Assembly (NCBI GenBank): GCA_041654915.1
Contig: JBAZCO010000049.1
Coordinates: forward strand, 1-12,398
Length of the DNA stretch: 12,398 nucleotides
Direction of reading: 5' to 3'
From: JBAZCO01 sp041654915
GTDB taxonomy: Bacteria > Bacillota > Clostridia > Christensenellales > DTU072
A program made the position numbers and the translations under genes. Shown here one piece after another: positions 1 to 6,397 of this stretch (positions are counted from its first letter, which is position 1; each line of letters opens with the position of its first letter). The notes under the pieces are model-generated. The model worked only from the letters and a program-made list of their open reading frames with translations, did no database searches and was not told where the DNA came from.

Positions 1-33
1 CTTTTCGGGAACATCACTGCGTAAAAGTGCCAT
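1..33 (-). CDS. 5' end of a gene running off the left edge (possible M3-family oligoendopeptidase F)
   Basis: Eleven codons are visible, reading MALLRSDVPEK, before the window ends. The start is well supported: AAGGAG lies at 46..41, 7 nt before the ATG, and a near-consensus promoter lies further upstream. The N-terminal pattern of a short hydrophobic start followed by a charged residue and VPEK resembles oligoendopeptidase F (PepF) proteins, cytoplasmic zinc metallopeptidases that cut short peptides. Eleven residues are too few to prove this and the HEXXH motif is outside the window, so the identity is a guess while the presence of a gene is not. Confidence 0.6.
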   Translation of the reverse strand, partial: MALLRSDVPEK

Positions 34-92
34 ATATAATCTCCTTAACAATAACTTATTGCGGCAAATATAAAAACCGACATATAAATATT

Positions 93-121
93 ATCATACA
101 ATAATAGTGCGCATTAGTCAA
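93..121 (-). promoter_or_regulatory. Sigma-A-type promoter for the left-edge gene
   Basis: On the minus strand TTGACT (121..116) and TATGAT (98..93) are separated by exactly 17 bp, each one base from the sigma-70/sigma-A consensus. Transcription would start near 86, giving a leader of about 53 nt that contains the AAGGAG ribosome site. The -35 box begins on the base directly after the stop codon of the upstream coiled-coil gene, so the left-edge gene can be transcribed independently of it. Confidence 0.75.
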
Positions 122-643
122 TTAATTCCCTTCTTTTTCTAACAACTGCAAGATGAGTTTTTTAAGTTCGTCGGTGCTTAAACTTTCTCCGCCCCCAAAA
201 GCGGGCAAAACTTCCAATTCCTTCAACCTTTCGGTTTCTGAAAAGTAGTCCTCGGTTGGCGGGGACGGCAAGTCCTCCTCTATAAATTGCGCCATCTCCT
301 CTCTGCACTCTTTTAGCAGTTTTTCCGTGTGAATAACCTCTTGACCAAGTTTTTCCGCCCGTGAAAGATTGCTGATATACCCTCGCCAACGCCTGCGGTA
401 GCTATCTAGCCTTTCGCATTCCAGCGCAAAGCGAATTTTAGCCTCCCGCTCGTAATCTTTGGCGTGCCTTGCAGCCAAACGGAGCGCATCCGATATGCCT
501 TCCTCCCGCTCTCTCAACCTGCTCAGTTCGTTTTGCACATTGAATATTTCTTTTTTAAGCTCCTCAATGCGTGCCGCCTGCGACTTAATCAGCACAGGGG
601 AATCGTCGTTTTTCTTTTTTTTGCGTGAGAATAATTTTGCCAT
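122..643 (-). CDS. Hypothetical 173-aa charged coiled-coil protein
   Basis: I do not recognise this family. The protein opens with a basic patch (MAKLFSRKKKK). Residues from about 20 to 120 are rich in Glu, Lys, Arg, Leu and Ala with heptad-like spacing (IEELKKEIFNVQNEL, then ECERLDSYRRRW), which predicts one or two long coiled-coil helices. An acidic, proline-containing stretch (EEDLPSPPTEDYF) and a final amphipathic helix (TDELKKLILQLLEKE) follow. There is no signal peptide or membrane segment, so it is probably cytosolic; the basic N-terminus could contact membrane or nucleic acid, which is inference. No ribosome site precedes the ATG and an in-frame TGA lies eight codons upstream, so the start cannot move upstream. 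TATAAT ends 6 nt before the ATG, which fits a leaderless mRNA. A strong terminator separates it from pncB upstream, so it is probably transcribed alone. Confidence 0.8.
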   Translation of the reverse strand: MAKLFSRKKKKNDDSPVLIKSQAARIEELKKEIFNVQNELSRLREREEGISDALRLAARHAKDYEREAKIRFALECERLDSYRRRWRGYISNLSRAEKLGQEVIHTEKLLKECREEMAQFIEEDLPSPPTEDYFSETERLKELEVLPAFGGGESLSTDELKKLILQLLEKEGN

Positions 644-649
644 ATTTTG

Positions 650-655
650 ATTATA
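650..655 (-). promoter_or_regulatory. Perfect -10 box 6 nt before the ATG (candidate leaderless promoter)
   Basis: TATAAT on the minus strand (655..650) is followed by six bases and then the ATG at 643..641. A start site 7 nt downstream of the -10 box would fall on the A of the start codon. The -35 region is weak: TTGTGA lies at only a 15-bp spacing. No Shine-Dalgarno sequence exists in the gap. The -10 match is seen directly; leaderless transcription is inferred. Confidence 0.5.
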
Positions 656-755
656 ACCAAAACATCAAGCTCACAACATATCTATTAATTAATTTTTATG
701 CGGATATTTGTTTAATTTGCTCGTTGCGGCAAAAAACAACACAGCAAACACAAAT

Positions 756-793
756 AAAAACAGCCGCTTTTTGCAAAAAAACAAAAATGGCTG
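756..793 (-). terminator. Rho-independent terminator downstream of pncB
   Basis: On the minus strand CAGCC (793..789) pairs with GGCTG (765..761), and inside it TTTTTG pairs with CAAAAA. The 3' arm is followed directly by TTTTT (760..756). It lies about 50 nt past the pncB stop codon. Read on the plus strand the hairpin has no T-run after it, so it acts in one direction, ending the leftward pncB transcript. Confidence 0.8.
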
Positions 794-840
794 CTCTATA
801 TTTATATTATTATATTGATATTAAAAATAATATTCAATCG

Positions 841-2268
841 CTATTCCACACCGTGCGCTTGGTTGATTAACTTTCTCTTTAGTTCAAACAACCCATCCGA
901 TAAGTCTACTTTATATATATGGGGGTTGGTAAGCCGCCTATATTCATCCCAAAATTCGCCCTTAGACTTTGCAGCAAACGCAATAGTTTCGTCCAAAGCA
1001 GGAATTTCGTATACCTGCTTGCCCGCACGATATATTGGTATGGCAAGTTCTCGCATAGAGTACTTTTCAAATGTCTTTTTCTTCCAAGTTTCTAGCGGAT
1101 GGAATATTGTTAGCGGCTTAGATGTGTCAAAAACCTCGTCTTTGAGCGCAATTAAGTCCGCCGCCGCCATACCGTCCTCTTTATATATGCGGTAAGTTGT
1201 TTTAAATCCGGGGTTGGTTGTCTTTTCTGGCGTGTTGGACACCTTCATTTTTGGCTCGATAACACCGTCTTTTACTATGCCGGCAAGCTTATATACACCG
1301 CCCAATGCGGGATTGGGTGCGGCGGTAATTAGTTTTGTGCCTATGCCCCACGCATCTATTCTTGCGCCCTGCGCCTTGAGTGACACCAAAATATTTTCGT
1401 CAATATCGCCGGATGCAAATATTTTTGCTTGCGGATAACCCGCCGCATCCAGCATTTCTCTCGCCTTTTTGGATAGATATGCCAAGTCCCCGCTATCTAA
1501 TCTTATCCCAACGGGCTGATACCCCTTTGCGGATATCTCGTCAAACACCTTTATTGCATTGGGTACGCCGCTGCCCAATGTGTCGTAGGTATCTACAAGT
1601 AATAGGCAGTTATCGGGATAGACCTCGGCATATTTGCGGAAAGCCTCCAACTCCGACTCAAAACTCATTACCCAACTGTGTGCGTGCGTGCCAGAGATTT
1701 TTATACCGAACATCTGCCCTGCAAACACATTGGAAGTGGACTTGCAGCCGCCAATCATACTTGCCCTTGCGCCATATATGCCTGCGTCTGGACCTTGCGC
1801 CCTTCTCAAGCCAAACTCCGCTATGCCACCCTCGGTTTCTTGCACCATTTTGGCGGTCTTTGTAGCAATTAATGTTTGGTGGTTGATGATGTTTAGGAGC
1901 GCCGTTTCAATAAGTTGCGCCTCAAAGAGCGGCGCTTTTACCGTGAGAATAGGCTCTGACGGAAAGACAATATCACCCTCCCTAACCGCATAGATATCCC
2001 CGCTAAATTTGAAAGTTTTTAACCGCTCAAAAAATGCCTCATTAAAGCAGTTTAAGCTCCTCAAATATTCGATATCGGCATCCGAAAAGTGCAAATTGTT
2101 GATATAATCTATTGCCTGCTCCAATCCTGCCGCCACGGCAAATTCCAGCCCTAGGGCGGGGCGGTAAAAGACATCAAATATCGCCTGTTCGTCCGCCTTG
2201 CCAGCGGAGAGATAAGCGTTCATCATTGTTAGTTGATACAAGTCTGTAAGCATTGTGAGGTTGCGCAT
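841..2268 (-). CDS. pncB: Nicotinate phosphoribosyltransferase
   Basis: This 475-aa cytosolic enzyme joins nicotinate to PRPP, giving nicotinate mononucleotide (EC 6.3.4.21), the entry step of NAD salvage. Family marks are the N-terminal MLTDLYQLTMMNAY segment (residues 6-19), RRAQGPDAGIYGARASMIGG (155-174), GTHAHSWVMSF (193-203) with the histidine region expected to be phosphorylated during ATP-coupled catalysis, LLLVDTYDTLGSG (222-234) and GIRLDSGDLAYL (254-265), a phosphate-binding region. The length is normal for bacterial members. The start at 2268 has a modest purine-rich site (AGGGAAG about 10 nt upstream); the internal ATG at residue 6 has none. It follows lgt on the same strand after a 132-nt gap with a plausible promoter, and ends at a strong terminator. 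No other NAD gene is in the window. Confidence 0.95.
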   Translation of the reverse strand: MRNLTMLTDLYQLTMMNAYLSAGKADEQAIFDVFYRPALGLEFAVAAGLEQAIDYINNLHFSDADIEYLRSLNCFNEAFFERLKTFKFSGDIYAVREGDIVFPSEPILTVKAPLFEAQLIETALLNIINHQTLIATKTAKMVQETEGGIAEFGLRRAQGPDAGIYGARASMIGGCKSTSNVFAGQMFGIKISGTHAHSWVMSFESELEAFRKYAEVYPDNCLLLVDTYDTLGSGVPNAIKVFDEISAKGYQPVGIRLDSGDLAYLSKKAREMLDAAGYPQAKIFASGDIDENILVSLKAQGARIDAWGIGTKLITAAPNPALGGVYKLAGIVKDGVIEPKMKVSNTPEKTTNPGFKTTYRIYKEDGMAAADLIALKDEVFDTSKPLTIFHPLETWKKKTFEKYSMRELAIPIYRAGKQVYEIPALDETIAFAAKSKGEFWDEYRRLTNPHIYKVDLSDGLFELKRKLINQAHGVE

Positions 2269-2349
2269 TTTTATTTCACTTCCCTTTAAAGTATAAAATT
2301 TTTTTTCCTTAAACTAATACCCGCTATTATTGTAGATATTTAACTTGGG

Positions 2350-2378
2350 AGTATATCCTAATTGTTTTTAAAATACAA
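2350..2378 (-). promoter_or_regulatory. Probable pncB promoter
   Basis: In the 132-nt lgt-pncB gap the minus strand carries TTGTAT (2378..2373), a 17-bp spacer and TATACT (2355..2350), giving a leader of about 75 nt. A second TATACT lies nearer the gene but has no credible -35 box. A weak hairpin (2397..2375) formed just past the lgt stop overlaps the -35 box. No operator or riboswitch fold was recognised in the leader. Confidence 0.45.
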
Positions 2379-2400
2379 TAATCTTTGGGGCGATTGTTGA

Positions 2401-3363
2401 TTATTTTTTGCTTTTATTAAACGGTACGCCCTTTTTGTTTGTCTTGGGTTTTTTGGGCGGGAGCGGTTCGTCACTCTTTTCATAGGTCTTTGCCGCTTTT
2501 GCAATGGGGTATAGTTTTTGAGGAATACCTCCGCTATACCAAACCTTTGCCCCTTTCTTTTGCTCTCTAATTATAAGGAGCGCAAGCACAGCCGCCGCTA
2601 ACACCGCTACAATTATTGTGAATATTTGGTTGGTGTTTACCGTGTCATACATATAGCCCTTGTCGTTCCTTACAAAACCCATAAGAAAACGAACAAAAGT
2701 ATAACCCATAACATACATAGTTATCCCTGCGCCTTTGACTTTGAGCCGCCTAAGCACTATTACTATTGCGGCAAAAAAGACAAGGTTTAGCACCATTTCA
2801 TAAAAGAATGCCGCTTGGTGAAAGCCTCCCTCTCTTGTAATGTATACCGCATAGGGGAAGAATTGCCACGAAGGGTTGGTTACCGCCATACCGTAAATCT
2901 CTTGGTTGAAAAAGTTGCCCCATCTGCCTAGCGCTTGCGAAACAAGAATAACGGGGGCAACGGCATCGGCGAGGTATATAAAGTCCACTTTGCGCCATTT
3001 ACTCCATATGAATCCGCCCAAAATCCCCCCGGGTACACCTGTCATAATAGTAAGCCCGCCGTCCCTCAGGTTGATAATATCTACAAAGTTATCCCAACCG
3101 AAGTTTTCCACCTTGAAGAACACATCAATATGCGCAAAAACATAGCCAAGCCGTGCGGCAATAACCGCAAGGGGTATCGCTATCATAAACAGCTCCAACA
3201 TATCGTCCGAACTTAAGCCCACTTTTTTTGCCCGCTTAATGCCAAGGAACAGTCCGATAAGCATAGCCGCCGTAATGATAATGCCGTACCACGCTATGGG
3301 CTGACCAAAAACAGAAAAAGCAACGCTCTTTACCTTACCTGTCCAATGGATATCTGCAAGCAT
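2401..3363 (-). CDS. lgt: Prolipoprotein diacylglyceryl transferase
   Basis: Lgt moves a diacylglyceryl group from phosphatidylglycerol to the lipobox cysteine of prolipoproteins, the first step of bacterial lipoprotein maturation, at the cytoplasmic membrane. The 320-aa protein has about seven hydrophobic segments. Conserved marks are AWYGI (24-28), AARLGYV (69-75), RDGGL (100-104), the signature GRWGNFFNQE (146-155) with its catalytic-region arginine and asparagines, HQAAFFYE (182-189) and VRFLMGFVRND (224-234) with the late conserved arginine. The position equivalent to E. coli His103 is Met107. A Lys/Pro-rich tail of about 50 residues follows the last membrane segment and makes the protein longer than many homologues. 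AGGAGG 5 nt before the ATG is the strongest ribosome site in the window. galK ends 44 nt upstream on the same strand with no clear terminator, so cotranscription with galK is likely. Confidence 0.95.
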   Translation of the reverse strand: MLADIHWTGKVKSVAFSVFGQPIAWYGIIITAAMLIGLFLGIKRAKKVGLSSDDMLELFMIAIPLAVIAARLGYVFAHIDVFFKVENFGWDNFVDIINLRDGGLTIMTGVPGGILGGFIWSKWRKVDFIYLADAVAPVILVSQALGRWGNFFNQEIYGMAVTNPSWQFFPYAVYITREGGFHQAAFFYEMVLNLVFFAAIVIVLRRLKVKGAGITMYVMGYTFVRFLMGFVRNDKGYMYDTVNTNQIFTIIVAVLAAAVLALLIIREQKKGAKVWYSGGIPQKLYPIAKAAKTYEKSDEPLPPKKPKTNKKGVPFNKSKK

Positions 3364-3407
3364 AGCCGCCTCCTAAAATACATCAAAAGAGTTGATATAT
3401 ATATTGA

Positions 3408-4664
3408 TTAAAGTATTTTTACTGCGCCCCACTCTCTTATTTTTAGAGAAAAGACATTTTCTTTACCGTAAAGGGCGCTCATATAGTCAATAAATTGTTC
3501 TTTGCCATTATTATAGACAAAAGTGAGTATTGTACCCGCAAATCCACCGCCATGCACACGGCAAGCGGCAACCTCCTCCCTCCTAGATGCAAGCGCAAGC
3601 GCAAGGGGAATTTCTCTTGCCGCACTGCCTTCGGGATATAGATTGTACAGCTTGGTGGCAGAGGACAGCCCCGACGCATTTATTGCAGAAAACACCTCAA
3701 ACTTGTCCTCTTTTTCTATTGCGTTTGCTATCTTTTTCACCCTTGCATTTTCCTCAAAATAGTGCATTGCACGGAGTATCGCCCTGCCGCTCAACACCTT
3801 TTTTGCTTGGGATAAGCTTGTGTAAAAATCACTCTTTGCTACCTCACGCAACTTATTTTTGCCGAAAAAAGCGGCTACGCTCTCCATATCGGAGCGAATT
3901 GCCGCATAGTCGGGAGTTAGGTCGGAGTGGTCGCCCCCACAATTAATCACAACAAGCGACACATCTTCAAAAACCCAATGCAGTTTGCTTATAATTGGGT
4001 GTTTGGGTTTCCCAAAGTCAATAAAACTTACTCCGCCCGTGGCAATTGCAGCTTGGTCCATTAGTCCGGACGGCTTGCCAAAATACTCGTTCTCGGCAAA
4101 CTGTGAGATAACTGCAAGCTCCACTTCGCTTATTTTACCGTCGTTGTAATAGTCGTTAAGTATGCGGGCGACAAGCACTTCAAAAGCGGCGGAAGAACTC
4201 ATACCTGCGCCTTTGAATACAGAGGACACCGTTACCGCATTAAAGCCGCCAATGTTATATCCTCGCTCTGCAAAGCCTTGCAGCACTCCTCTCACAAGCG
4301 CATTAGATGTGCCGCACTCCTCGCTATGTGCCGTTAGGTCGCTTATATCCACCTCTACATCGGGATAGCCCTTGCTTTTTATCACAATCTTTCCCGCTGC
4401 AGGGCTTACGGCGGCAAGGGTATCTACGCTAACTGCGGCGGCTATAACCAACCCATTGTTATGGTCGGTATGATTACCGGCAATCTCTACCCGCCCCGGG
4501 GAACTGTAAAGGTTGGCAACTCCCCCCCAAGTTTGAAAATGCAACAAAAGCAACTCCTCGCTGCGCTCGATTGCCGCATTTAAAGGAACATTGTAAATTT
4601 CTTTCGCCTTTTGGGTAAACAAATAATCATTTGTTAAACTTTTTTTCAACATATCTGTTGCCAA
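3408..4664 (-). CDS. galK: Galactokinase
   Basis: A GHMP-family kinase that phosphorylates galactose with ATP to galactose-1-phosphate (EC 2.7.1.6), the first committed Leloir step, in the cytosol. Visible motifs are the galactokinase signature PGRVEIAGNHTDHNNG (56-71), the ATP-binding loop FKGAGMSSSAAFE (150-162), GKPSGLMDQAA (196-206) with the expected catalytic Asp203, and the C-terminal GHMP motif VHGGGFAGT. The signature reads GNHTDH where E. coli has GEHTDY; I recall this variant from clostridial galactokinases. The start is a TTG at 4664: GGGGAG (4675..4670) lies 5 nt before it, whereas the nearest ATG (4652..4650) would sit 17 nt away. The gene is divergent from galT and upstream of lgt. 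Regulation probably occurs in the shared galK/galT intergenic region. Confidence 0.95.
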   Translation of the reverse strand: MATDMLKKSLTNDYLFTQKAKEIYNVPLNAAIERSEELLLLHFQTWGGVANLYSSPGRVEIAGNHTDHNNGLVIAAAVSVDTLAAVSPAAGKIVIKSKGYPDVEVDISDLTAHSEECGTSNALVRGVLQGFAERGYNIGGFNAVTVSSVFKGAGMSSSAAFEVLVARILNDYYNDGKISEVELAVISQFAENEYFGKPSGLMDQAAIATGGVSFIDFGKPKHPIISKLHWVFEDVSLVVINCGGDHSDLTPDYAAIRSDMESVAAFFGKNKLREVAKSDFYTSLSQAKKVLSGRAILRAMHYFEENARVKKIANAIEKEDKFEVFSAINASGLSSATKLYNLYPEGSAAREIPLALALASRREEVAACRVHGGGFAGTILTFVYNNGKEQFIDYMSALYGKENVFSLKIREWGAVKIL

Positions 4665-4698
4665 TACCGCTCCCCGTATGTATAATATCTTTTAGGGA

Positions 4699-4727
4699 AT
4701 TATATCATATTGATACTTTGATTGCAA
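4699..4727 (-). promoter_or_regulatory. galK promoter with extended -10
   Basis: On the minus strand TTGCAA (4727..4722), a 17-bp spacer and TATAAT (4704..4699) form a strong promoter. The -10 box is preceded by TG plus one base, the extended -10 element. Transcription would start near 4692, leaving about 28 nt of leader with GGGGAG before the TTG start codon. Its -35 box lies inside the spacer of the opposing galT promoter. Confidence 0.7.
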
Positions 4728-4737
4728 TAATTATACT
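4710..4737 (+). promoter_or_regulatory. galT promoter P1, interleaved with the galK promoter
   Basis: TTGATA (4710-4715) matches the -35 consensus at five of six positions and TATACT (4732-4737) the -10 at five of six, with a 16-bp spacer. Transcription would start near 4744, giving a leader of about 72 nt. The promoter overlaps galK's on the opposite strand, and a 32-bp dyad begins at its last -10 base. Confidence 0.55.
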
Positions 4738-4768
4738 CAAACAAACCACCGTGTTTAGTTTGGTTTGA
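4737..4768. promoter_or_regulatory. Imperfect inverted repeat, candidate operator or leader hairpin between galK and galT
   Basis: The left arm TCAAACAAACCA (4737-4748) is nearly the reverse complement of the right arm TAGTTTGGTTTGA (4756-4768), with one bulged base and one mismatch around a 7-base centre. It covers the predicted P1 start site for galT and lies upstream of the second -10 box. Such placement suits a repressor operator; in RNA from P1 it could also fold into a 5' hairpin. No T-run follows the right arm, so it is not a terminator. Confidence 0.5.
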
Positions 4769-4774
4769 TAATAT

Positions 4775-4780
4775 TATAAT
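4775..4780 (+). promoter_or_regulatory. Second possible -10 box for galT (P2)
   Basis: A perfect TATAAT lies here, but a good -35 box is not visible at 16-18 bp. If used, transcripts would begin near 4787 and carry a leader of about 29 nt with the GGGAG ribosome site of the 4816 start. The right arm of the dyad would then fall in the spacer and -35 region. Confidence 0.35.
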
Positions 4781-4815
4781 AAATAATGAGAACATCATTA
4801 ACTTTGGGAGCATTT

Positions 4816-6360
4816 ATGCCAAAAAAAACTTTTAATATTGCCGACGCCCTCGCTATGTTGGGCGACTACGCCGAGAACTTCTTGGGTCTACAACCTATGG
4901 ACAGAATTTATGCCGAAAATCAGCTCTGCGAATTATTTGGGGTTGTTGAACCCAAAAGAGTTAGCGGCGCTCTCCCCGATTTGCAAAAGGGAATTTTAGA
5001 CCCGATAATTAAATATGCCCTTGCAAATAAGCTTTGCACACCCGATACCGCCCTGCATTTTGAAACGAAAATTATGGGCTATGTCACTCCCGCCCCCGGG
5101 TTGGTGATTGCCGCCTTTGACAATATCGCCGCATATGAGGGCGCTAGTGCCGCTTGCGAATATCTAAATAAACTTTCGGTGCGTTCTAATTATATTAGGC
5201 TTGCCGATATCTCCAAAAACATCAAGTGGACTGCTCCCGGCGAAATGGGCGACCTCACCATAACTATAAACCTTAGCAAGCCCGAAAAAGATAACAAACA
5301 AGTGCGCCTACAACGGGCAGAACCGCAGTCAGGATATCCTAAATGCCCCCTTTGCATAGAAAATGTGGGTTATGCAGGCTCTCCCCACCAGTCCCCTCGC
5401 CAAACGCTGCGTACCATACCCATTGTGCTTGGCGGAGAGGAATGGCACTTTCAATTTTCGCCGTTTGTGTATTATGATAACCATTGTATAGCGCTTGCAA
5501 AAGAACATCGCCCAATGCTTATTGACGACCAAACCTTTACCCGCCTTATTGACTTTATTGAGCTTTTCCCCGACTACTTTATTGGCAGCAATGCCGACCT
5601 TCCCATTGTGGGCGGTTCAATACTTTCGCACGACCATTTTCAGGGCGGAAAAAAGGTGCTTCCTATATTTTCACGGGGGGCAAGGCAAACCTGCTCCCAC
5701 CCCGACTACCCAGATGTGACAATCGAAATTTTAGATTGGTACAACTCGGTAATCAAACTTACCGCAAGTGAGCGTGATGACTTGGAGGAGCTTGCGGGAG
5801 ATATCTTATCTGCGTGGCAAGACTATTCCGACCCCGCATCCGAAATACTAGCTTTTTCGGGGGGAGAAAGGCACAACACTATTACCCCCGTTGCCGCCGC
5901 TAACTCTAATGGTACAATATCATTATATATCATACTTCGCAACAACCGCACGGACGAAAAGCGTCCCGACGGCATATTCCACCCAACAGAAGATATGCAC
6001 AATATTAAAAAAGAAGGGATAGGAATAATAGAGGCAATGGGCATATTTATCCTACCTGGGCGGCTCTTTGCCGAAACCCGTGATATGGTTAGCATTCTTA
6101 CCGGCGAAACCCCCTTAAATTTTGCCGAAATTAGCAAGGAAAAGCATCCCCTTTTCAAGCATCTGCCAATGATTGCTCAACTTACCAACGACCACGGCAC
6201 TGCTATGGCGGACTCCGATGCCGAAAGCGCTGTGGTAAATTATATTAACAAAACCGCAGTAAAAATTCTCAACTGCACGGCTGTCTTTAAAAACACCCAC
6301 GAGGGGCAAGAGTCGTTTTTACGCTTTTTATCTTCGGTTGGGATACAGCAAGTAAAATAA
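4816..6360 (+). CDS. galT: UDP-glucose--hexose-1-phosphate uridylyltransferase, type 2
   Basis: GalT exchanges UMP between UDP-glucose and galactose-1-phosphate, giving UDP-galactose and glucose-1-phosphate (EC 2.7.7.12), in the cytosol. At 514 aa it is the long Bacillota form, distinct from the roughly 350-aa enterobacterial one. Key marks are KCPLC (176-180), WHFQFSPFVYYDNHCI (210-225), and SNADLPIVGGSILSHDHFQGG (258-278), whose His-Asp-His-Phe-Gln is the active-site motif of this type. An ATG at 4786 would add ten residues but lacks a ribosome site; the ATG at 4816 has GGGAG (4806-4810) 5 nt upstream and gives a family-like N-terminus, so I prefer it. It is divergent from galK. dnaX begins 37 nt downstream with no terminator between, so readthrough is possible. 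Confidence 0.95.
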   Translation: MPKKTFNIADALAMLGDYAENFLGLQPMDRIYAENQLCELFGVVEPKRVSGALPDLQKGILDPIIKYALANKLCTPDTALHFETKIMGYVTPAPGLVIAAFDNIAAYEGASAACEYLNKLSVRSNYIRLADISKNIKWTAPGEMGDLTITINLSKPEKDNKQVRLQRAEPQSGYPKCPLCIENVGYAGSPHQSPRQTLRTIPIVLGGEEWHFQFSPFVYYDNHCIALAKEHRPMLIDDQTFTRLIDFIELFPDYFIGSNADLPIVGGSILSHDHFQGGKKVLPIFSRGARQTCSHPDYPDVTIEILDWYNSVIKLTASERDDLEELAGDILSAWQDYSDPASEILAFSGGERHNTITPVAAANSNGTISLYIILRNNRTDEKRPDGIFHPTEDMHNIKKEGIGIIEAMGIFILPGRLFAETRDMVSILTGETPLNFAEISKEKHPLFKHLPMIAQLTNDHGTAMADSDAESAVVNYINKTAVKILNCTAVFKNTHEGQESFLRFLSSVGIQQVK

Positions 6361-6382
6361 CCTTTTAAAATCATCCATATTA

Positions 6383-6391
6383 TGGTATAAT
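6383..6391 (+). promoter_or_regulatory. Extended -10 promoter 6 nt before dnaX (candidate leaderless)
   Basis: TGGTATAAT forms a perfect extended -10 element (TG, one base, TATAAT), which can work without a good -35; the -35 region here is only TTTTAA. The -10 box ends 6 nt before the dnaX ATG, so a start 7 nt downstream would be the A of the ATG itself. The gap holds no ribosome site. Confidence 0.55.
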
Positions 6392-6397
6392 ATTTTT

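Noticed and set aside
625..870. Plus-strand ORF of 81 codons across the pncB/hypothetical gap
   Set aside because: No ribosome site or promoter, low-complexity AT-rich translation, and it overlaps both flanking minus-strand genes and the pncB terminator.
1634..1993. Antisense ORF of 119 codons inside pncB
   Set aside because: It mirrors the codon pattern of pncB, has no ribosome site and its translation has no recognisable domain.
2375..2397. Hairpin after the lgt stop as a terminator
   Set aside because: The stem is six pairs with a bulge, AT-rich, and followed by only ATTTT; it also overlaps the probable pncB -35 box.
3377..3400. ATCAA/TTGAT hairpin between galK and lgt
   Set aside because: A five-pair AT stem is too weak for termination; cotranscription of galK and lgt is more likely.
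4786..4815. Upstream in-frame ATG adding ten residues to GalT
   Set aside because: No ribosome site; the 4816 ATG has GGGAG at 5 nt and gives a family-like N-terminus. A leaderless use of 4786 is noted only as a possibility.
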